64,000 nucleotides of DNA, taken from an uncultured Bryobacteraceae bacterium (lineage in GTDB: Bacteria; Acidobacteriota; Terriglobia; Bryobacterales; Bryobacteraceae). The stretch covers positions 1-64,000 of the forward strand of contig CALKXJ010000022.1 of the NCBI GenBank assembly GCA_938003835.1, in the 5' to 3' direction. The position numbers and the translations under genes were made by a program. Positions 16,649 through 27,300 of the stretch are shown here, piece after piece. The notes under the pieces are model-generated. The model ran no database searches. It was not told the origin of the DNA and saw only the letters and a list, made by a program, of their open reading frames with translations. The first letter of the stretch is position 1. Each line of letters opens with the position of its first letter.

Positions 16649-17752
16649 ATGAGACTTCGACGCTCCATCGCCTTCGTTGCGCTCGTGCCCCTGCTCTCCG
16701 CCGAGCCGCACTATCTCGACCGCTGGCGGAGCGTGGCCGACCGCCTCATCGAGACGCCTCCGGAAAGCTACCCGTTCAACTGGGGCGAGGGCGTGCAGAT
16801 GATCGGGCTCATGAAGGTCGCCGAGCGGACGGATGACCAGCGCTATCTCGATTACATGGAGCGCTGGGCGCGCGGCTTCCTCGGCATGAATCTCGAGGAG
16901 CTGCTCGAGAAGGGTGACGCGAAGATCGGCACCAAGCCGGGCTACTGCGGCCACTGGAGCCCCGCCACGGCGATCCTCTACCTCTACCAGGCGCGCAAGA
17001 AGCCCGAGTATCTCGATATCGCCGCGCGCGTGAACCGCTTCGTGCTCGAGCGGGCGGAACGGAGTCCGGAAGGCGCGCTCGGCCACTGGACGGGCAGCCA
17101 CCAGCTCTGGGTCGACACGCTCTACATGGCCTGCCCGTTGCTGGCCGGCCTCGGCCGCCTCGAGGGCAAGCCCGCCTGGATCGACGACGCCGCCAACCAG
17201 ATCGTCCTCTACGCCCGCCGGCTCCAGGATGAGAAGACCGGCCTGTTCTACCACATGTGGGACTGGGAGACGGGCCAACGGACCACCGATCCCTGGGCGC
17301 GCGGCAACGGCTGGGTGATCATGTCGCTCGCCGACACGCTCGAAGTGATGGACCGCCGGCACCGCCACTGGCGGCCGCTCCGCGAGATCGCCGCCCGGAT
17401 GGCGAAGGGACTCGCGGCCACGCAGAATGCGGACGGGCTTTGGCACACGATTCTGGACGACGCCCAGAGTCACCCCGAAGCTTCGGCGACGGCGATGGTC
17501 GTCTATGGCACATTGAAGCTGATCCGGCTCGGCGCGCTGCCTGAGCGCTACGCGGCGATGGCGCACAAGGCCTGGGCCGCAGTCAACGAACGTCATGTGC
17601 GTGACGGCGTCGTCACCGGCGTCTCCGCCGGAACGGACCCCCTGGGCAGCGAGCATTACCGCACGCGCCCGCTCGGCACCTTCACCTGGGGCACGGGGGC
17701 CTATCTGATGGCCGGAAGCGAAATCGACCGGTTGGGCAAGCGCGCGCGATGA
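16649..17752 (+). CDS. Glycoside hydrolase family 105/88-type unsaturated glucuronyl hydrolase
   Basis: A 367-residue (alpha/alpha)6-barrel enzyme of the YteR/YesR group, which removes unsaturated uronic acid from oligosaccharides made by polysaccharide lyases such as rhamnogalacturonan lyase. Visible motifs: WGEGVQMIGLMKVAE near the N-terminus, HQLWVDTLYMACP with the likely catalytic Asp, and TDPWARGNGW. A short signal peptide (MRLRRSIAFVALVPLLSAEP) suggests periplasmic location. ATG 16649 is chosen because GGGAGGG lies just upstream and the export signal starts there; the frame is open further 5' without homology. TATACT at 16599-16604 may be its -10. It overlaps the next gene by ATGA, so it heads the 16.6-24.3 kb operon. 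Confidence 0.88.
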   Translation: MRLRRSIAFVALVPLLSAEPHYLDRWRSVADRLIETPPESYPFNWGEGVQMIGLMKVAERTDDQRYLDYMERWARGFLGMNLEELLEKGDAKIGTKPGYCGHWSPATAILYLYQARKKPEYLDIAARVNRFVLERAERSPEGALGHWTGSHQLWVDTLYMACPLLAGLGRLEGKPAWIDDAANQIVLYARRLQDEKTGLFYHMWDWETGQRTTDPWARGNGWVIMSLADTLEVMDRRHRHWRPLREIAARMAKGLAATQNADGLWHTILDDAQSHPEASATAMVVYGTLKLIRLGALPERYAAMAHKAWAAVNERHVRDGVVTGVSAGTDPLGSEHYRTRPLGTFTWGTGAYLMAGSEIDRLGKRAR

Positions 17753-18876
17753 CGGTCGACCTGGATCTGGGGCACATGCCCGCCCCGCCCCCGCGACGCG
17801 ACTTCCAAATCGGCGCGATCGGGGCAGGCTTCATCATGCGCGACGTGCACCTTGTGGCCTACCGCGACGCCGGCTACCCGGTGGCCGCCATCGCCTCGCG
17901 CAACCCAGAGAGGGCGCGGGCCGCTGCCGAGCGTTTCGGAATCCCGAAAGTCTACGAGCGTTACGAAGAGCTGCTGGCCGATCGCGAAGTCGAGGTGATC
18001 GACATCGCCGTGCCGCCGGACGTGCAGCCGGAGATCGTCCGCGCGGCCGTCGCGCACGCCGGGCACATCCGGGGCATCCTGGCGCAAAAGCCACTCGCGA
18101 CGACGTACGCAGAGGCGCGCGAGCTCGTTCAGTTGTGCGAGCAGGCCGGCATCACGCTGGCCGTCAACCAGAACATGCGCTACGACCAGTCCGTGCGGGC
18201 GGCCTGGAAGCTGCTGGCGCGCGGCGATCTGGGCGAGCCGGTGCTGGCCACCATCGAGATGCGCGCCATCCCGCACTGGATGAGCTGGGCGGAGCGCTAC
18301 GGGCGCCTCACGCTGCTCATCATGAGCATCCATCACCTGGACACGTTCCGCTACTGGTTCGGCGATCCCGAGAGTATCTATGTGAGCGCGCGGACCGACC
18401 CGCGCACGAAATTCCCGCATCGCGACGGCATCGTGCTGTACATTCTGGAGTACGCCGGCGAGCTGCGAGCCGCCGCCTGGGATGACGTCTGGGCGGGTCC
18501 GGCCCGCGAGGGCGGCGCTCCGCATCTCTACATCAGGTGGCGCATCGAAGGCACCCAGGGCCTGGCACAGGGCACGATCGGCTGGCCCGAGTATCCCAAC
18601 CGCGCCCCGAGCACGATCCGCTTCACCACGGCGCGACAGCCCGGCGTCTGGTTTCGGCCCACCTGGAGCGAGGTCTGGTTCCCAGATGCTTTCCGGGGCA
18701 CGATGGGGATGCTGTTCGAGGCGCTGGCCACAGGGGCCGAGCCCGCCATCAGCGGGCGCGACAACCTGCGCACGATGGCGCTGGTGGAAGCCTGCTATCG
18801 ATCGCTCGATGAGCACCGGCCGGTGCGGCTGGATGAGATTCTCTCGCAGGGGAGCAATGAAACTGGGACTGATTAA
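17749..18876 (+). CDS. Gfo/Idh/MocA family oxidoreductase
   Basis: A 375-residue NAD(P)-dependent sugar or polyol oxidoreductase. The Rossmann motif AIGAGFIM is near residues 24-31. The usual catalytic EKP is QKP (AQKPLATTY), keeping the Lys. HH in the later segment MSIHHLDTFRYWF matches the C-terminal domain. There is no export signal, so it is cytoplasmic. Its ATG overlaps the hydrolase stop (ATGA), and its own 3' end overlaps the isomerase start by 20 bases, so the three are translationally coupled. Together they probably oxidise and isomerise the sugar freed by the hydrolase. Substrate unknown. Confidence 0.88.
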   Translation: MTVDLDLGHMPAPPPRRDFQIGAIGAGFIMRDVHLVAYRDAGYPVAAIASRNPERARAAAERFGIPKVYERYEELLADREVEVIDIAVPPDVQPEIVRAAVAHAGHIRGILAQKPLATTYAEARELVQLCEQAGITLAVNQNMRYDQSVRAAWKLLARGDLGEPVLATIEMRAIPHWMSWAERYGRLTLLIMSIHHLDTFRYWFGDPESIYVSARTDPRTKFPHRDGIVLYILEYAGELRAAAWDDVWAGPAREGGAPHLYIRWRIEGTQGLAQGTIGWPEYPNRAPSTIRFTTARQPGVWFRPTWSEVWFPDAFRGTMGMLFEALATGAEPAISGRDNLRTMALVEACYRSLDEHRPVRLDEILSQGSNETGTD

Positions 18877-19681
18877 TTCCGCCTGGCTGGGCTCGCCCGT
18901 CGGCACGGCCGAGGGGATTCGCAAGACCAAAGAGATCGGATTCGACACGATCGATATCCTCGCCGATCCGCTCGAAATCGATGTTCGCGAGCGGCGCCTG
19001 ATCCGGCTTGGCGCGCGCGAGGCCGGCCTGCCGGTCGTCTCCGTCTGCTGTGTGGCGCTGGGTCTGATCGATTTCAACGCCTCGGTGCGCAACTTCCATC
19101 TGTTCCGCTGCCGCCGGCACCTCGACCTGGTCTACGAGCTCGAAGGCCGGAACCTGCTGCTCGTGCTCGGCGAGTATCTCTGGCAGCAGGAGGTGATCCG
19201 CCCCGGGGATCAGTGGCGCTGGGCGGTGGAAGGCGTGCGGCGGCTGGGGGATTACGCCGCGCGACTGAATCTCGAGATCGTCATGGAGCTCGAGCCGTTC
19301 CGGCTCTCGCTCATCAACAGCGTCGAGACCATGCGGCGCTTTCTCGACGAGGTCGATCACCCGGCGGTGCGCGCCAACATCGACATCTCTCATCTGGCGC
19401 TGGTGGGGGAACCGCCGGAAGCGATCCGGACGCTCGCCGGCCGCATCGGCCATGTGCACCTGTCCGACTGCGACGGCAAGGTCCACGGCGACCTGCCGCC
19501 CGGCCGGGGCGTGGTCGACTTTCCTCCCTATCTCGAGGCGTTGCGAGAGGCGGGCTTCGACGGCGCCGTCAGCATCGAGCTCGAATACTCGCCGGAGCCG
19601 GAGAAGATCGTCGCCTGGGTGGAGGAGGCCTACCAGGCTGCCAACAGCCTGCTGCGCCGACTCGGCCTCCGCACCTCCTGA
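18857..19681 (+). CDS. Sugar phosphate isomerase/epimerase (xylose isomerase-like TIM barrel)
   Basis: A 274-residue TIM-barrel enzyme of the AP-endonuclease 2/xylose-isomerase-like family. Candidate metal ligands in order: Glu in IVMELEP, Asp and His in NIDISH, His in HVHLSDC, and Glu in VSIELEY. ATG 18857, with GGGGAG just upstream, lies inside the 3' end of the oxidoreductase gene; the longer frame from 18482 has no homology upstream of this Met. The pairing of a Gfo/Idh oxidoreductase with such an isomerase is a recurrent theme in sugar or inositol-like catabolism. Cytoplasmic; substrate unknown. Confidence 0.87.
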   Translation: MKLGLINSAWLGSPVGTAEGIRKTKEIGFDTIDILADPLEIDVRERRLIRLGAREAGLPVVSVCCVALGLIDFNASVRNFHLFRCRRHLDLVYELEGRNLLLVLGEYLWQQEVIRPGDQWRWAVEGVRRLGDYAARLNLEIVMELEPFRLSLINSVETMRRFLDEVDHPAVRANIDISHLALVGEPPEAIRTLAGRIGHVHLSDCDGKVHGDLPPGRGVVDFPPYLEALREAGFDGAVSIELEYSPEPEKIVAWVEEAYQAANSLLRRLGLRTS

Positions 19682-19699
19682 CTCTCTTCTTACCCAGTT

Positions 19700-19728
19700 T
19701 TGACGGCCGCTTAACGCTTCGTTAACCG
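19700..19728 (+). promoter_or_regulatory. Promoter with overlapping inverted repeat, receptor 2
   Basis: TTGACG (19700-19705) and TAACCG (19723-19728) are separated by 17 bases. A perfect inverted repeat TTAACG-CTT-CGTTAA (19711-19725) covers the spacer and the start of the -10, the position expected for a repressor operator. TSS would be near 19735, 16 bases before the receptor ATG. Confidence 0.45.
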
Positions 19729-19750
19729 GCGCCGGGTACCCTCGATTCCT

Positions 19751-22700
19751 ATGAGGTTCGAACTCGTCGGTCTCTGTTTTCTGCTGCCTACTGCTCTGTT
19801 TGCTCAAGCCTACGGTGAGATATCGGGCGCGGTTCGCGACGCCTCCGGAGCGGTGATTCCTGCCGCACAAGTCACGGTGAGCCATCTCGCCACCGGGCGC
19901 GACTACCGCGCCGCCGCCTCGGAGTCGGGCGTCTATCGTGTGCCTTTTCTGCCGCCGGGCGCCTACTCGGTGGAGGCCTCCGCGGCGGGCTTCCGGACGG
20001 CGCGCGTCGGACGCGTCGAGGTGCAGGTGGACAGCCCCGTCCGCGTGGACTTTACGCTCGAGGTGGGCGCGCAGGCCGAAACCATCGAAGTGGTGGAAAC
20101 GGTGCCGCTGATCAACAGCGAGAACGCCAATGTCGGGACGGTGATCGAGAACCGACGGATTGTCGAGCTGCCGCTCAACGGGCGCAACTGGCTTCAGATG
20201 GTCGCCCTGGCGCCAAACGTCTCGGCCGAGATGCGCGCCGGCGGCCATGTCGATTCCCGTCAGGGCGGCGAGCGCGGCCGGCAGCCGATCTCGGTGGCCG
20301 GCCAGCGCCAGTTCTTCAACCGCTTCACGCTCGACGGGGTCGATAACACCGACGTCAACTACAACACCTACGTGATCCGGCCCTCGATCGACGCATTGCA
20401 GGAATTCAAGATCCAGACGGGGATCTACTCGGCCGAGTTCGGCCGCGCCACCGCGCAGATCAACGCCACCACCAAGAGCGGCGGCAACGACTTTCACGGG
20501 GCGCTGTTTCACTTCCTGCGCAACGACAAGCTCGACGCCAAGGAATGGCAGGTGCGCGGCGACAAGAATCCGTTCCGGCGCAACCAGTTTGGCTTCGTCT
20601 TCTCCGGCCCGCTGGTGCGCGACCGTCTGTTCTTTCTGGCCAACTACGAGGGCACGCGCGATGTGCGGACGCTCCAAGGAATTGCCAACGTAGCGCCTGC
20701 GGCCTGGCGCCGGGGCGATTTCTCCGGCCAAGCGGTCGCGATCTTCGACCCACAAACGCGAACCTACACCACCGGCGCCGGCGGCGCCGAGCGGGCCACG
20801 GGAGCACTGCCGTTTCCGGGCAACCGCATCCCCGCCTCGCGCCTGCACCCGATCGCGGTCAAGCTGCTGGAATTCTACCCTGAGCCGACCGTGCCCGGCG
20901 AGAATATCGTGGCCAACTACATCCGCCAGCGCAAGCGCGAGATGCCGGCCGACCAGTACACCCAGCGGGTGGACTGGAACGAGTCCAACCGCTCCAGCTG
21001 GTTCGGGCGCTTCAGCTGGAGCGATGAGTTCGAACGGCGCCTGGAGAGCTTCCCGCAGCAGGAAGGCGGCGTCGACGTCAAGGTCACCCAGGTGATGCTC
21101 GCCAACACGCGCACCCTGTCGCCCACCGCCTTCAACGAGACGCGCATCGGCTACAACCGCTTCAACAGCGACCTTCTGCTGCACTTTGCCAACCGGCGCG
21201 ATGTGACGCAGGAGCTGGGCATCACCGGGCTGGTCTCGCCGCCGAAAAACGCCTGGGGAACGCCTTCGATCCAGCTCGGCAGCGGCCTGACATCGTTCGG
21301 CGAAAGCGGCAACGGGCCGTGGATTTACCGCAACCGGACCTTGCAGGTGCTCAACAACACGAGCCTCGTGCGCGGCAGCCACTCGCTGCGATTCGGCGGC
21401 GAGATGCGGCGAGACCGCTACAACGGCGAGGGCAACACGGTGGCGCGCGGCCGCTTCTACTTCAACGGCCTGCTCACCATCAACCCGGCTCCGGGTTCGG
21501 CCCGGGCGGCGGCGCCGAATCTGTTCGCCGATCTCATGCTCGGTCTGCCACGACGCAGCGAGCGGGCGCTGGGCGTCGCCACCGGCGACCTGCGCGCCAC
21601 CTCGTGGTACGGCTATTTCGAGGATGCCTGGCGGCTGCGGCCGACCTTGACCGTCACGGCGGGCCTCCGCTACGAGTACACCCCGCCGTGGTACGAACCC
21701 AACCGCAAGATCATCAACATCCAGATGTTCGGCTGGGAACCCGGGGCGCGCACGCCGATCATGACGCGGCCCGGCTCGGGCGACTTCTATGACGGGTTCC
21801 TGTTCCGCTTCGCCGACGTGATCCCGATTCAGACGGGCGATGACAAGATGGGCCGCACCACGATCCGGCCGGACCGCAACGACTTCGCCCCGCGGCTCTC
21901 CATCGCCTGGGCGCCGAGCTCAAAATGGAGCGTCCGCACCGGCGCCGGCTTCTTCTACACCCAGGATCAGGGCAACCCGCGCTTCGATATGGTGCGCAAC
22001 ATCGCCGGTCGCGGCGACTTCACCGCAAGCGACCAGCGCCCGAACTCGACGCTCGACGACCCCTGGCGGAACGAGCGGCAGACCTTCACTTGCACCGGCT
22101 GGGCAGGCCAGTGCGTGGGCCAGCCCTTCGTGCTCGGCAATGTCCACATCCGGCGGACGCCCTACGTCGTCCAGTGGCTGTTCAACCTCCAGCGGCAGCT
22201 CACGTCGGATCTGGTGCTCGAGCTCGGTTACATGGGCAACATCGGCCGCAAGCTCGAACGGTTGCGCTCGACCAACGAGCCGCGCCTGAGGACCGGGCCG
22301 GAGGATACCTCGAGCGTGCAGAGCCGGCGGCCATTCCCCGTCTACGGCATCATCCAGCAGGTGGACGGGGTGGTCAAGAGCAACTACAACGCCTTCAACG
22401 CCAAGTTACAGCAGCGCTTCTCGCGGGGCTTGACGCTGCTCGCCGCCTACACCTGGTCGAAGGCCATCGATGACGCCAGCGGCATTCGCGTCTCGGCCGG
22501 AGACCAGTCCATCGCCAAGTACGATTGGAACCTGCGCGACGAACGCGGCCTGAGCCAGTTCCACACCGCCCATCGCTTCGTCGCGAGCTGGATCTACGAT
22601 CTGCCGGCGTTTGCGAAGGCGCCGGGCTTCGTGCGCGGCGCGCTCGGCGGCTGGCAACTCGGCGGCATCCTGACGCGCTCGACCGGCAACCCGGTCCGCG

Positions 22701-23098
22701 TCGGCACCATCGGCGACACCAACGCCATCGGCGGCGAGGGCAATTATCCGGACGCCACCGGCATCAGCCCGTTCAAAGATGCCGGATGGGCGGACAGGTT
22801 CTGGAACATCGCTGCTTTCGACGCCTCGAATCCCGAACTGAGGTGGCGCTTCGGCAACGTGGGGCGCAACGTGCTGCTCGGGCCGGGCTACTTCCAGTGG
22901 GACGCCTCGCTCGCCAAGAACTTCCCCCTGCCCTTGGAAGGCCACAGGCTACAGCTCCGCTGGGAGGTCTTCAACGCCACCAACACGGCGAACTGGAATG
23001 TGCCGTCGGCCGACGTGCGCAATCCCGCCAGCTTCGGGCGGGTGCTCTCGGCACGCAACATGCGCGAGATGCAGGTGGCGCTCAAGTACACTTTCTGA
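19751..23098 (+). CDS. Oar-like TonB-dependent outer-membrane receptor 2
   Basis: A 1115-residue receptor: signal peptide (about 1-19, ending LFAQA), carboxypeptidase-regulatory domain starting GEISGAVRDASGAVIP, a plug-like region with RFTLDGVDNTD, and a beta-barrel ending in KYTF. No clear ribosome binding site precedes ATG 19751, and an inverted repeat overlaps its candidate promoter. It follows the hydrolase-oxidoreductase-isomerase genes and is followed after 2 bases by a phosphodiesterase gene, making it the likely importer for this glycan-use block. The substrate is inferred, not shown. Confidence 0.88.
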   Translation: MRFELVGLCFLLPTALFAQAYGEISGAVRDASGAVIPAAQVTVSHLATGRDYRAAASESGVYRVPFLPPGAYSVEASAAGFRTARVGRVEVQVDSPVRVDFTLEVGAQAETIEVVETVPLINSENANVGTVIENRRIVELPLNGRNWLQMVALAPNVSAEMRAGGHVDSRQGGERGRQPISVAGQRQFFNRFTLDGVDNTDVNYNTYVIRPSIDALQEFKIQTGIYSAEFGRATAQINATTKSGGNDFHGALFHFLRNDKLDAKEWQVRGDKNPFRRNQFGFVFSGPLVRDRLFFLANYEGTRDVRTLQGIANVAPAAWRRGDFSGQAVAIFDPQTRTYTTGAGGAERATGALPFPGNRIPASRLHPIAVKLLEFYPEPTVPGENIVANYIRQRKREMPADQYTQRVDWNESNRSSWFGRFSWSDEFERRLESFPQQEGGVDVKVTQVMLANTRTLSPTAFNETRIGYNRFNSDLLLHFANRRDVTQELGITGLVSPPKNAWGTPSIQLGSGLTSFGESGNGPWIYRNRTLQVLNNTSLVRGSHSLRFGGEMRRDRYNGEGNTVARGRFYFNGLLTINPAPGSARAAAPNLFADLMLGLPRRSERALGVATGDLRATSWYGYFEDAWRLRPTLTVTAGLRYEYTPPWYEPNRKIINIQMFGWEPGARTPIMTRPGSGDFYDGFLFRFADVIPIQTGDDKMGRTTIRPDRNDFAPRLSIAWAPSSKWSVRTGAGFFYTQDQGNPRFDMVRNIAGRGDFTASDQRPNSTLDDPWRNERQTFTCTGWAGQCVGQPFVLGNVHIRRTPYVVQWLFNLQRQLTSDLVLELGYMGNIGRKLERLRSTNEPRLRTGPEDTSSVQSRRPFPVYGIIQQVDGVVKSNYNAFNAKLQQRFSRGLTLLAAYTWSKAIDDASGIRVSAGDQSIAKYDWNLRDERGLSQFHTAHRFVASWIYDLPAFAKAPGFVRGALGGWQLGGILTRSTGNPVRVGTIGDTNAIGGEGNYPDATGISPFKDAGWADRFWNIAAFDASNPELRWRFGNVGRNVLLGPGYFQWDASLAKNFPLPLEGHRLQLRWEVFNATNTANWNVPSADVRNPASFGRVLSARNMREMQVALKYTF

Positions 23099-23100
23099 AA

Positions 23101-24327
23101 ATGCGAAATCGAATTCTGGTGCTTCTGGCGGCGCTGGCCGCCGCCGCAGCTGCGGAGCCGCGCAAGCTCGTCGTTCTCTCGGTGGATGGTCTTGACCACC
23201 GATACCTGGCTCAGCGCGCCGAGCTCGGCCTGCGGATCGACAACATGCGCCGCCTGGTCGAAGAAGGCTGGTGGGCCGAGGGCGGCATGGTCGGTGTGGT
23301 CCCTACGGTGACCTGGCCTTCGCACACCACCCTGATCACGGGCGTGCGGCCCGTCGAGCACGGCATCCTCTCGAACCGCCGGCCGCCGGCAGAAGGCGGC
23401 GATTATTACTGGAGCGCCACGCTGCTCAAGGCGAAGACGCTCTGGCATCTTCTAGCCGAGCGGGGCCGGACCTCGGCCGCCATCACCTGGCCGGTCACCG
23501 TGGACGCCGCCATCACCTGGAATCTGCCGGAGTACTTCCGGGAACGCAACGGCGGCGCGATGGACCTGAAGAGCATTCTGGAGAAAGCCACGCCGGGGCT
23601 CGGTGAAGCCATCTCCGCCGCATATCCAAGTTTTCCCACTTACTGGATGGACGACCGCACGCGGGCGCTGGCGGCTGCGTGGTTGCTGCGCCACCGCCGG
23701 CCGGATCTCCTGCTGGTTCACTTTGTCGATCACGACTCGGACGCCCATGCCTATGGCCCGTTCACCCGCGAGGCAAAGGCGCGGCTCGAATACACGGACG
23801 AGCTCATCGGCCTGGTGCTCGAAGCGCTGCCGCCAGACACCGTGGTCGCGCTCCTTGGTGATCACGGCTTCGAACGCGTGGAGCGCGAGATTAACGTGGC
23901 GGCCTGGTTGAAGGCGCGCGGGATCACGGTGGAAGTGGACGTGCGCGGCGGCTGGCTGGAGACGCGCGATCCCCAGCTGATCGCCGCCCTCGAGGCTGCA
24001 TCGAAAGAACCGGGGAGCTGTGTCGGCCGGCGCGTTCCGGCCGAGGAGGTGCGGCGGTTCCTGCCCGAGCTCGATCCGGCCGTGGCGGTCTGGGAGCCGG
24101 CGCCGGGTTGCTTCTTCGTCTCAAAAGCTGCCAGCACTGAGCTGTTCCTCAAGCCGGCGCCGGCGGGCCGCCACGGCCATTGGCCGACTCGATACCGGGC
24201 CGCCTTCGCTGTGTGGGGCGCGGGTGTCGAGCGGGGCCGCGGCGGTGAAATCGACATGCTCGAGGTCGCGGGCCGCTTTGCCGCCATCCTCGGGCTCGAG
24301 GACGCGCGGCCCGGCCCGCGACCCTGA
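23101..24327 (+). CDS. Exported type I phosphodiesterase/nucleotide pyrophosphatase-family protein
   Basis: A 408-residue member of the alkaline-phosphatase superfamily with signal peptide (MRNRILVLLAALAAAAAAEP). Metal and nucleophile motifs are in order: Asp in LSVDGLD, nucleophilic Thr in PTVTWPSHTTLITG, DHDSDAHAYGP, and GDHGF, together supplying the two-zinc site of the NPP/PglZ-like clade. The ATG is 2 bases after the receptor stop, so it is co-translated. It may remove phosphoryl or phosphodiester groups from imported substrates in the periplasm. A more distant role such as sulfate or phosphonate ester hydrolysis cannot be excluded. Confidence 0.86.
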   Translation: MRNRILVLLAALAAAAAAEPRKLVVLSVDGLDHRYLAQRAELGLRIDNMRRLVEEGWWAEGGMVGVVPTVTWPSHTTLITGVRPVEHGILSNRRPPAEGGDYYWSATLLKAKTLWHLLAERGRTSAAITWPVTVDAAITWNLPEYFRERNGGAMDLKSILEKATPGLGEAISAAYPSFPTYWMDDRTRALAAAWLLRHRRPDLLLVHFVDHDSDAHAYGPFTREAKARLEYTDELIGLVLEALPPDTVVALLGDHGFERVEREINVAAWLKARGITVEVDVRGGWLETRDPQLIAALEAASKEPGSCVGRRVPAEEVRRFLPELDPAVAVWEPAPGCFFVSKAASTELFLKPAPAGRHGHWPTRYRAAFAVWGAGVERGRGGEIDMLEVAGRFAAILGLEDARPGPRP

Positions 24328-24342
24328 AGACAACCCCCTTGG

Positions 24343-27300
24343 CTAGAAGTACAGCTTCAGGCCAAGCTGGAAGATCCGCATCGGCAGCCGCAGCGTGCGA
24401 ATCTCACCCACGCGCGGCGCATCGGGAATGATGGAATCGAGCGAAGCCCAGCCCAGATTGTTCGGCCGGCCGAACTGTGGCGTGTTGAAGGCGTTGAAGG
24501 CTTCGGCGCGGAATTGAAGCCGGCCCTGCTCGCCGAGCTGGGGAATCCGCCAGTTCTTACCGAGCGACAGGTCAAAGACCTTGGCTCCGGGCGAGACCAA
24601 GGCATCCGGCGCCGCGTTGCCGTAATGGCACAGGTCGGGCCGGCCCGGAATGTTACAGTCGGTGCGGCGGAAAGCCGAAGGGTCGTACCAGAGCTGGCGC
24701 GTCGCCTTGTCGAACAGCCGGCCGTCGGCCACGCGGTCCGGGTAGCTCGCAAAGCCCGTGTTCAGCGTGCCGCCGTTGACGGTGAATGGGAAGCCGGTGC
24801 GGAGCGTAATGATGCCCGAAGCCTGCCAGCCGCCCAGCACCCCGTAGGTGAGCCCGCGCGCGTTGCGGAACATCGGCAGCTCGTAGACAAAGTTCAGCAC
24901 GGCGTTGTGCGTGACGTCGAAGCCGTAGCGCATGCGGTCGCAGCGGCGGCAGCGCGGGTTCTGGTAAAGCGCGTTGACGTCGCCTGCCGGATCGTTCCGT
25001 CCGTAGCCCTCGCCGAGCGCCTTGCTGTAGGTGTAGGCCAGGCCCAACGTCAGGCCGTAGCTGTAGCGCTTCTCCACGCTCAGTTGCAGCCCGTGGTACT
25101 TGCCGTTGGCAAAGCTGTCGAGATACCGGATGTTGCCGAGCAGCCGCGCCTGGTTGCCCTCACCCTGACTGACGAACGCCTGCCAGGGCCGGCGGCGGTT
25201 GATGTCGGTATCGGGCGCCGGGTCCGGCGCGTTGAAATTGGAAACGGTATTGTCGATGTGGCTGGTCTTGCTGCCGACGTAGGCGATGGTCACGAAGGTG
25301 TTCCAGGGCAGCTCGCGCTGGATGTCGAAACTCCACTGCCAGACGTTGCTGGCGCGATTGTCCGGCGTGAACGCGAGAACGTTGACCCGCGCCGCCGCCG
25401 TCCCCTGCCCGGGGAACGGATTGTCGAGCGTCAGCACCTGGCTGCCCGGCCGGAAGCGCCGCGTCTGAATGTTGTAGGTCTGCCCGGCGTATTCGTAGCG
25501 GATCACTTGGGCGGTGTCGGTCACCTGGTTGTATCCGAAAGTCCCCGAAAACGGCGGCTGGAGATTGAGAATCGACATGTTGTTCATCTGCTGCACGTTG
25601 ACGTACCAGCCCGCCCCGGTTCGGATCACCCATTTCTCGGAGACGCGATAGGCGATGCCCACCCGCGGCATGAAGTAACGGTTGTCCGTCCGGTAAAAGT
25701 CGAAGTTCTCCCTCGGCGCGGGAACCAAGGTGGGCAGCATGCGGCCGTCGGCAGCCTGCGTCAGAATGTCCAGGCGCAGCGAGCGCCAGGTCCGCAGGGC
25801 GTCGTGCGGGACCTGGAAAAAGTCCCAGCGGATGCCCATGTTGACGGTCATTCTCCGGGTCATCTTCCACTCGTCCTGGAAGTAGGCGCCCCAGCGGTTC
25901 TGCCGCGGCGATTGCAGGGTGAGGCCCTCGGCGGTGGTGGCGGCGCTGGGATACCCCATCAGCCAGCCGGCTAAATTGTAGCCGCCTTCGCAGCAGCCTA
26001 AGCTTCCCAGCGGCACATTCGCCGCCGCACGGTCCAGCCCATAGCGGAGGTACTCCATGCCCATCTTCAGGCCGTGCGAAGCCTTCATGATCGACAGATT
26101 GTTCGAGAACTGGTAGATGCCGTTCCAGTCCACGCGCGCGCCGCTGTCGCCCCGGATGATGCCCATCGGCGGGATGCCGGTCTCAAGCGGGGTGAACTTG
26201 CGGTTGTTGTCCACGGCCACGCGGAACTGGCCCAGGCCGAGCGTGTCGGGATCGAAGTTCGTGAAGCTGCGCGGATTCACCTGGTCGTGATTGACCGCGT
26301 TCCATCCGAAGCGGAACTCGTTGATGATGCGCGGATCAAAGACGCGCAGATACTGGAAGGCCAGGTTGTGAGCTCGCACGTGGTAGATCGTGGGGAAGTT
26401 CGGGTTCAGGTCATTGGAGGTATACTCGCTCACCTGATCAGCGTAGCGGGCGAACACCCGGTCGTTGGCGCCCAAGTTGTGATCGACGCGCCCGAAATAC
26501 TGCTCTTGGCGCAGCGTCCGGGGCACGGTGCCGATGACGTTGACGTCGAGGATGTCCTGCGGGGTAAACTGCGGCAGCGGCAGATACTTGTTGATGAAGT
26601 TTTGCGCGTTTTTGTTGATCCGGCTGGGCGGAATGATGTTGGTGATGCGGCCGGAGGAGTCGCGGAACGGCTCGCCGGTGACCGGGTCATAGATGATAAT
26701 GGGCGCCCGGATCGGCTTTCCGTCTCGAATCAGCGGGGTCAGTAACGCCGAAAAGTTCCCCTCGCGGAACTCCTTCGGAAACCAGAAGGCCTGCTCGACC
26801 GACTCGACCGTCTCGCGCGTGCCCTCGAAGTTGAAGCTCCAGAAGGTGCGGTCCCGGCCGCGGTAGCCCGGCAGCAGTACCGGCCCGGCCAGCCAGGTGC
26901 CGAACTGGTTGCGCCGCAGCCGATTTTTCTGCCGGAGCGGCGTCCCCGGCGGCACCTGAAAGTTGAGGAAGTAATCCTTGGCGTCCATCTTGTCGTTGCG
27001 CAGAAACTCGAAGAAGCTGCCGTGAAAGTCGTTGGTGCCGCTCTTGAGCGCGATCTGCACGTTGGCCCCGTTATTCATGCCGTACTCGGCCGAATAGGAC
27101 CCGGTGGCCACTTTCACCTCCTCGATCGCGTCGATCGAGGGATTGAACATCAACTGATTGACGAGCGGCTCGGTGGCCACGACGCCGTCCATGGTGATGC
27201 GCTGGTTGGCGTCCCGCTGGCCGTTGGCGCTGACCGTCGTGGCCGCGCCCGGAAAGGGGAAGGCGCCCGTGGCTTGCACGTTGCCGCCCATGCGGTTGCC

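Noticed and set aside
18749-21382. 877-codon frame on the minus strand
   Set aside because: Antisense to the isomerase and receptor 2; low-complexity composition and no motif.
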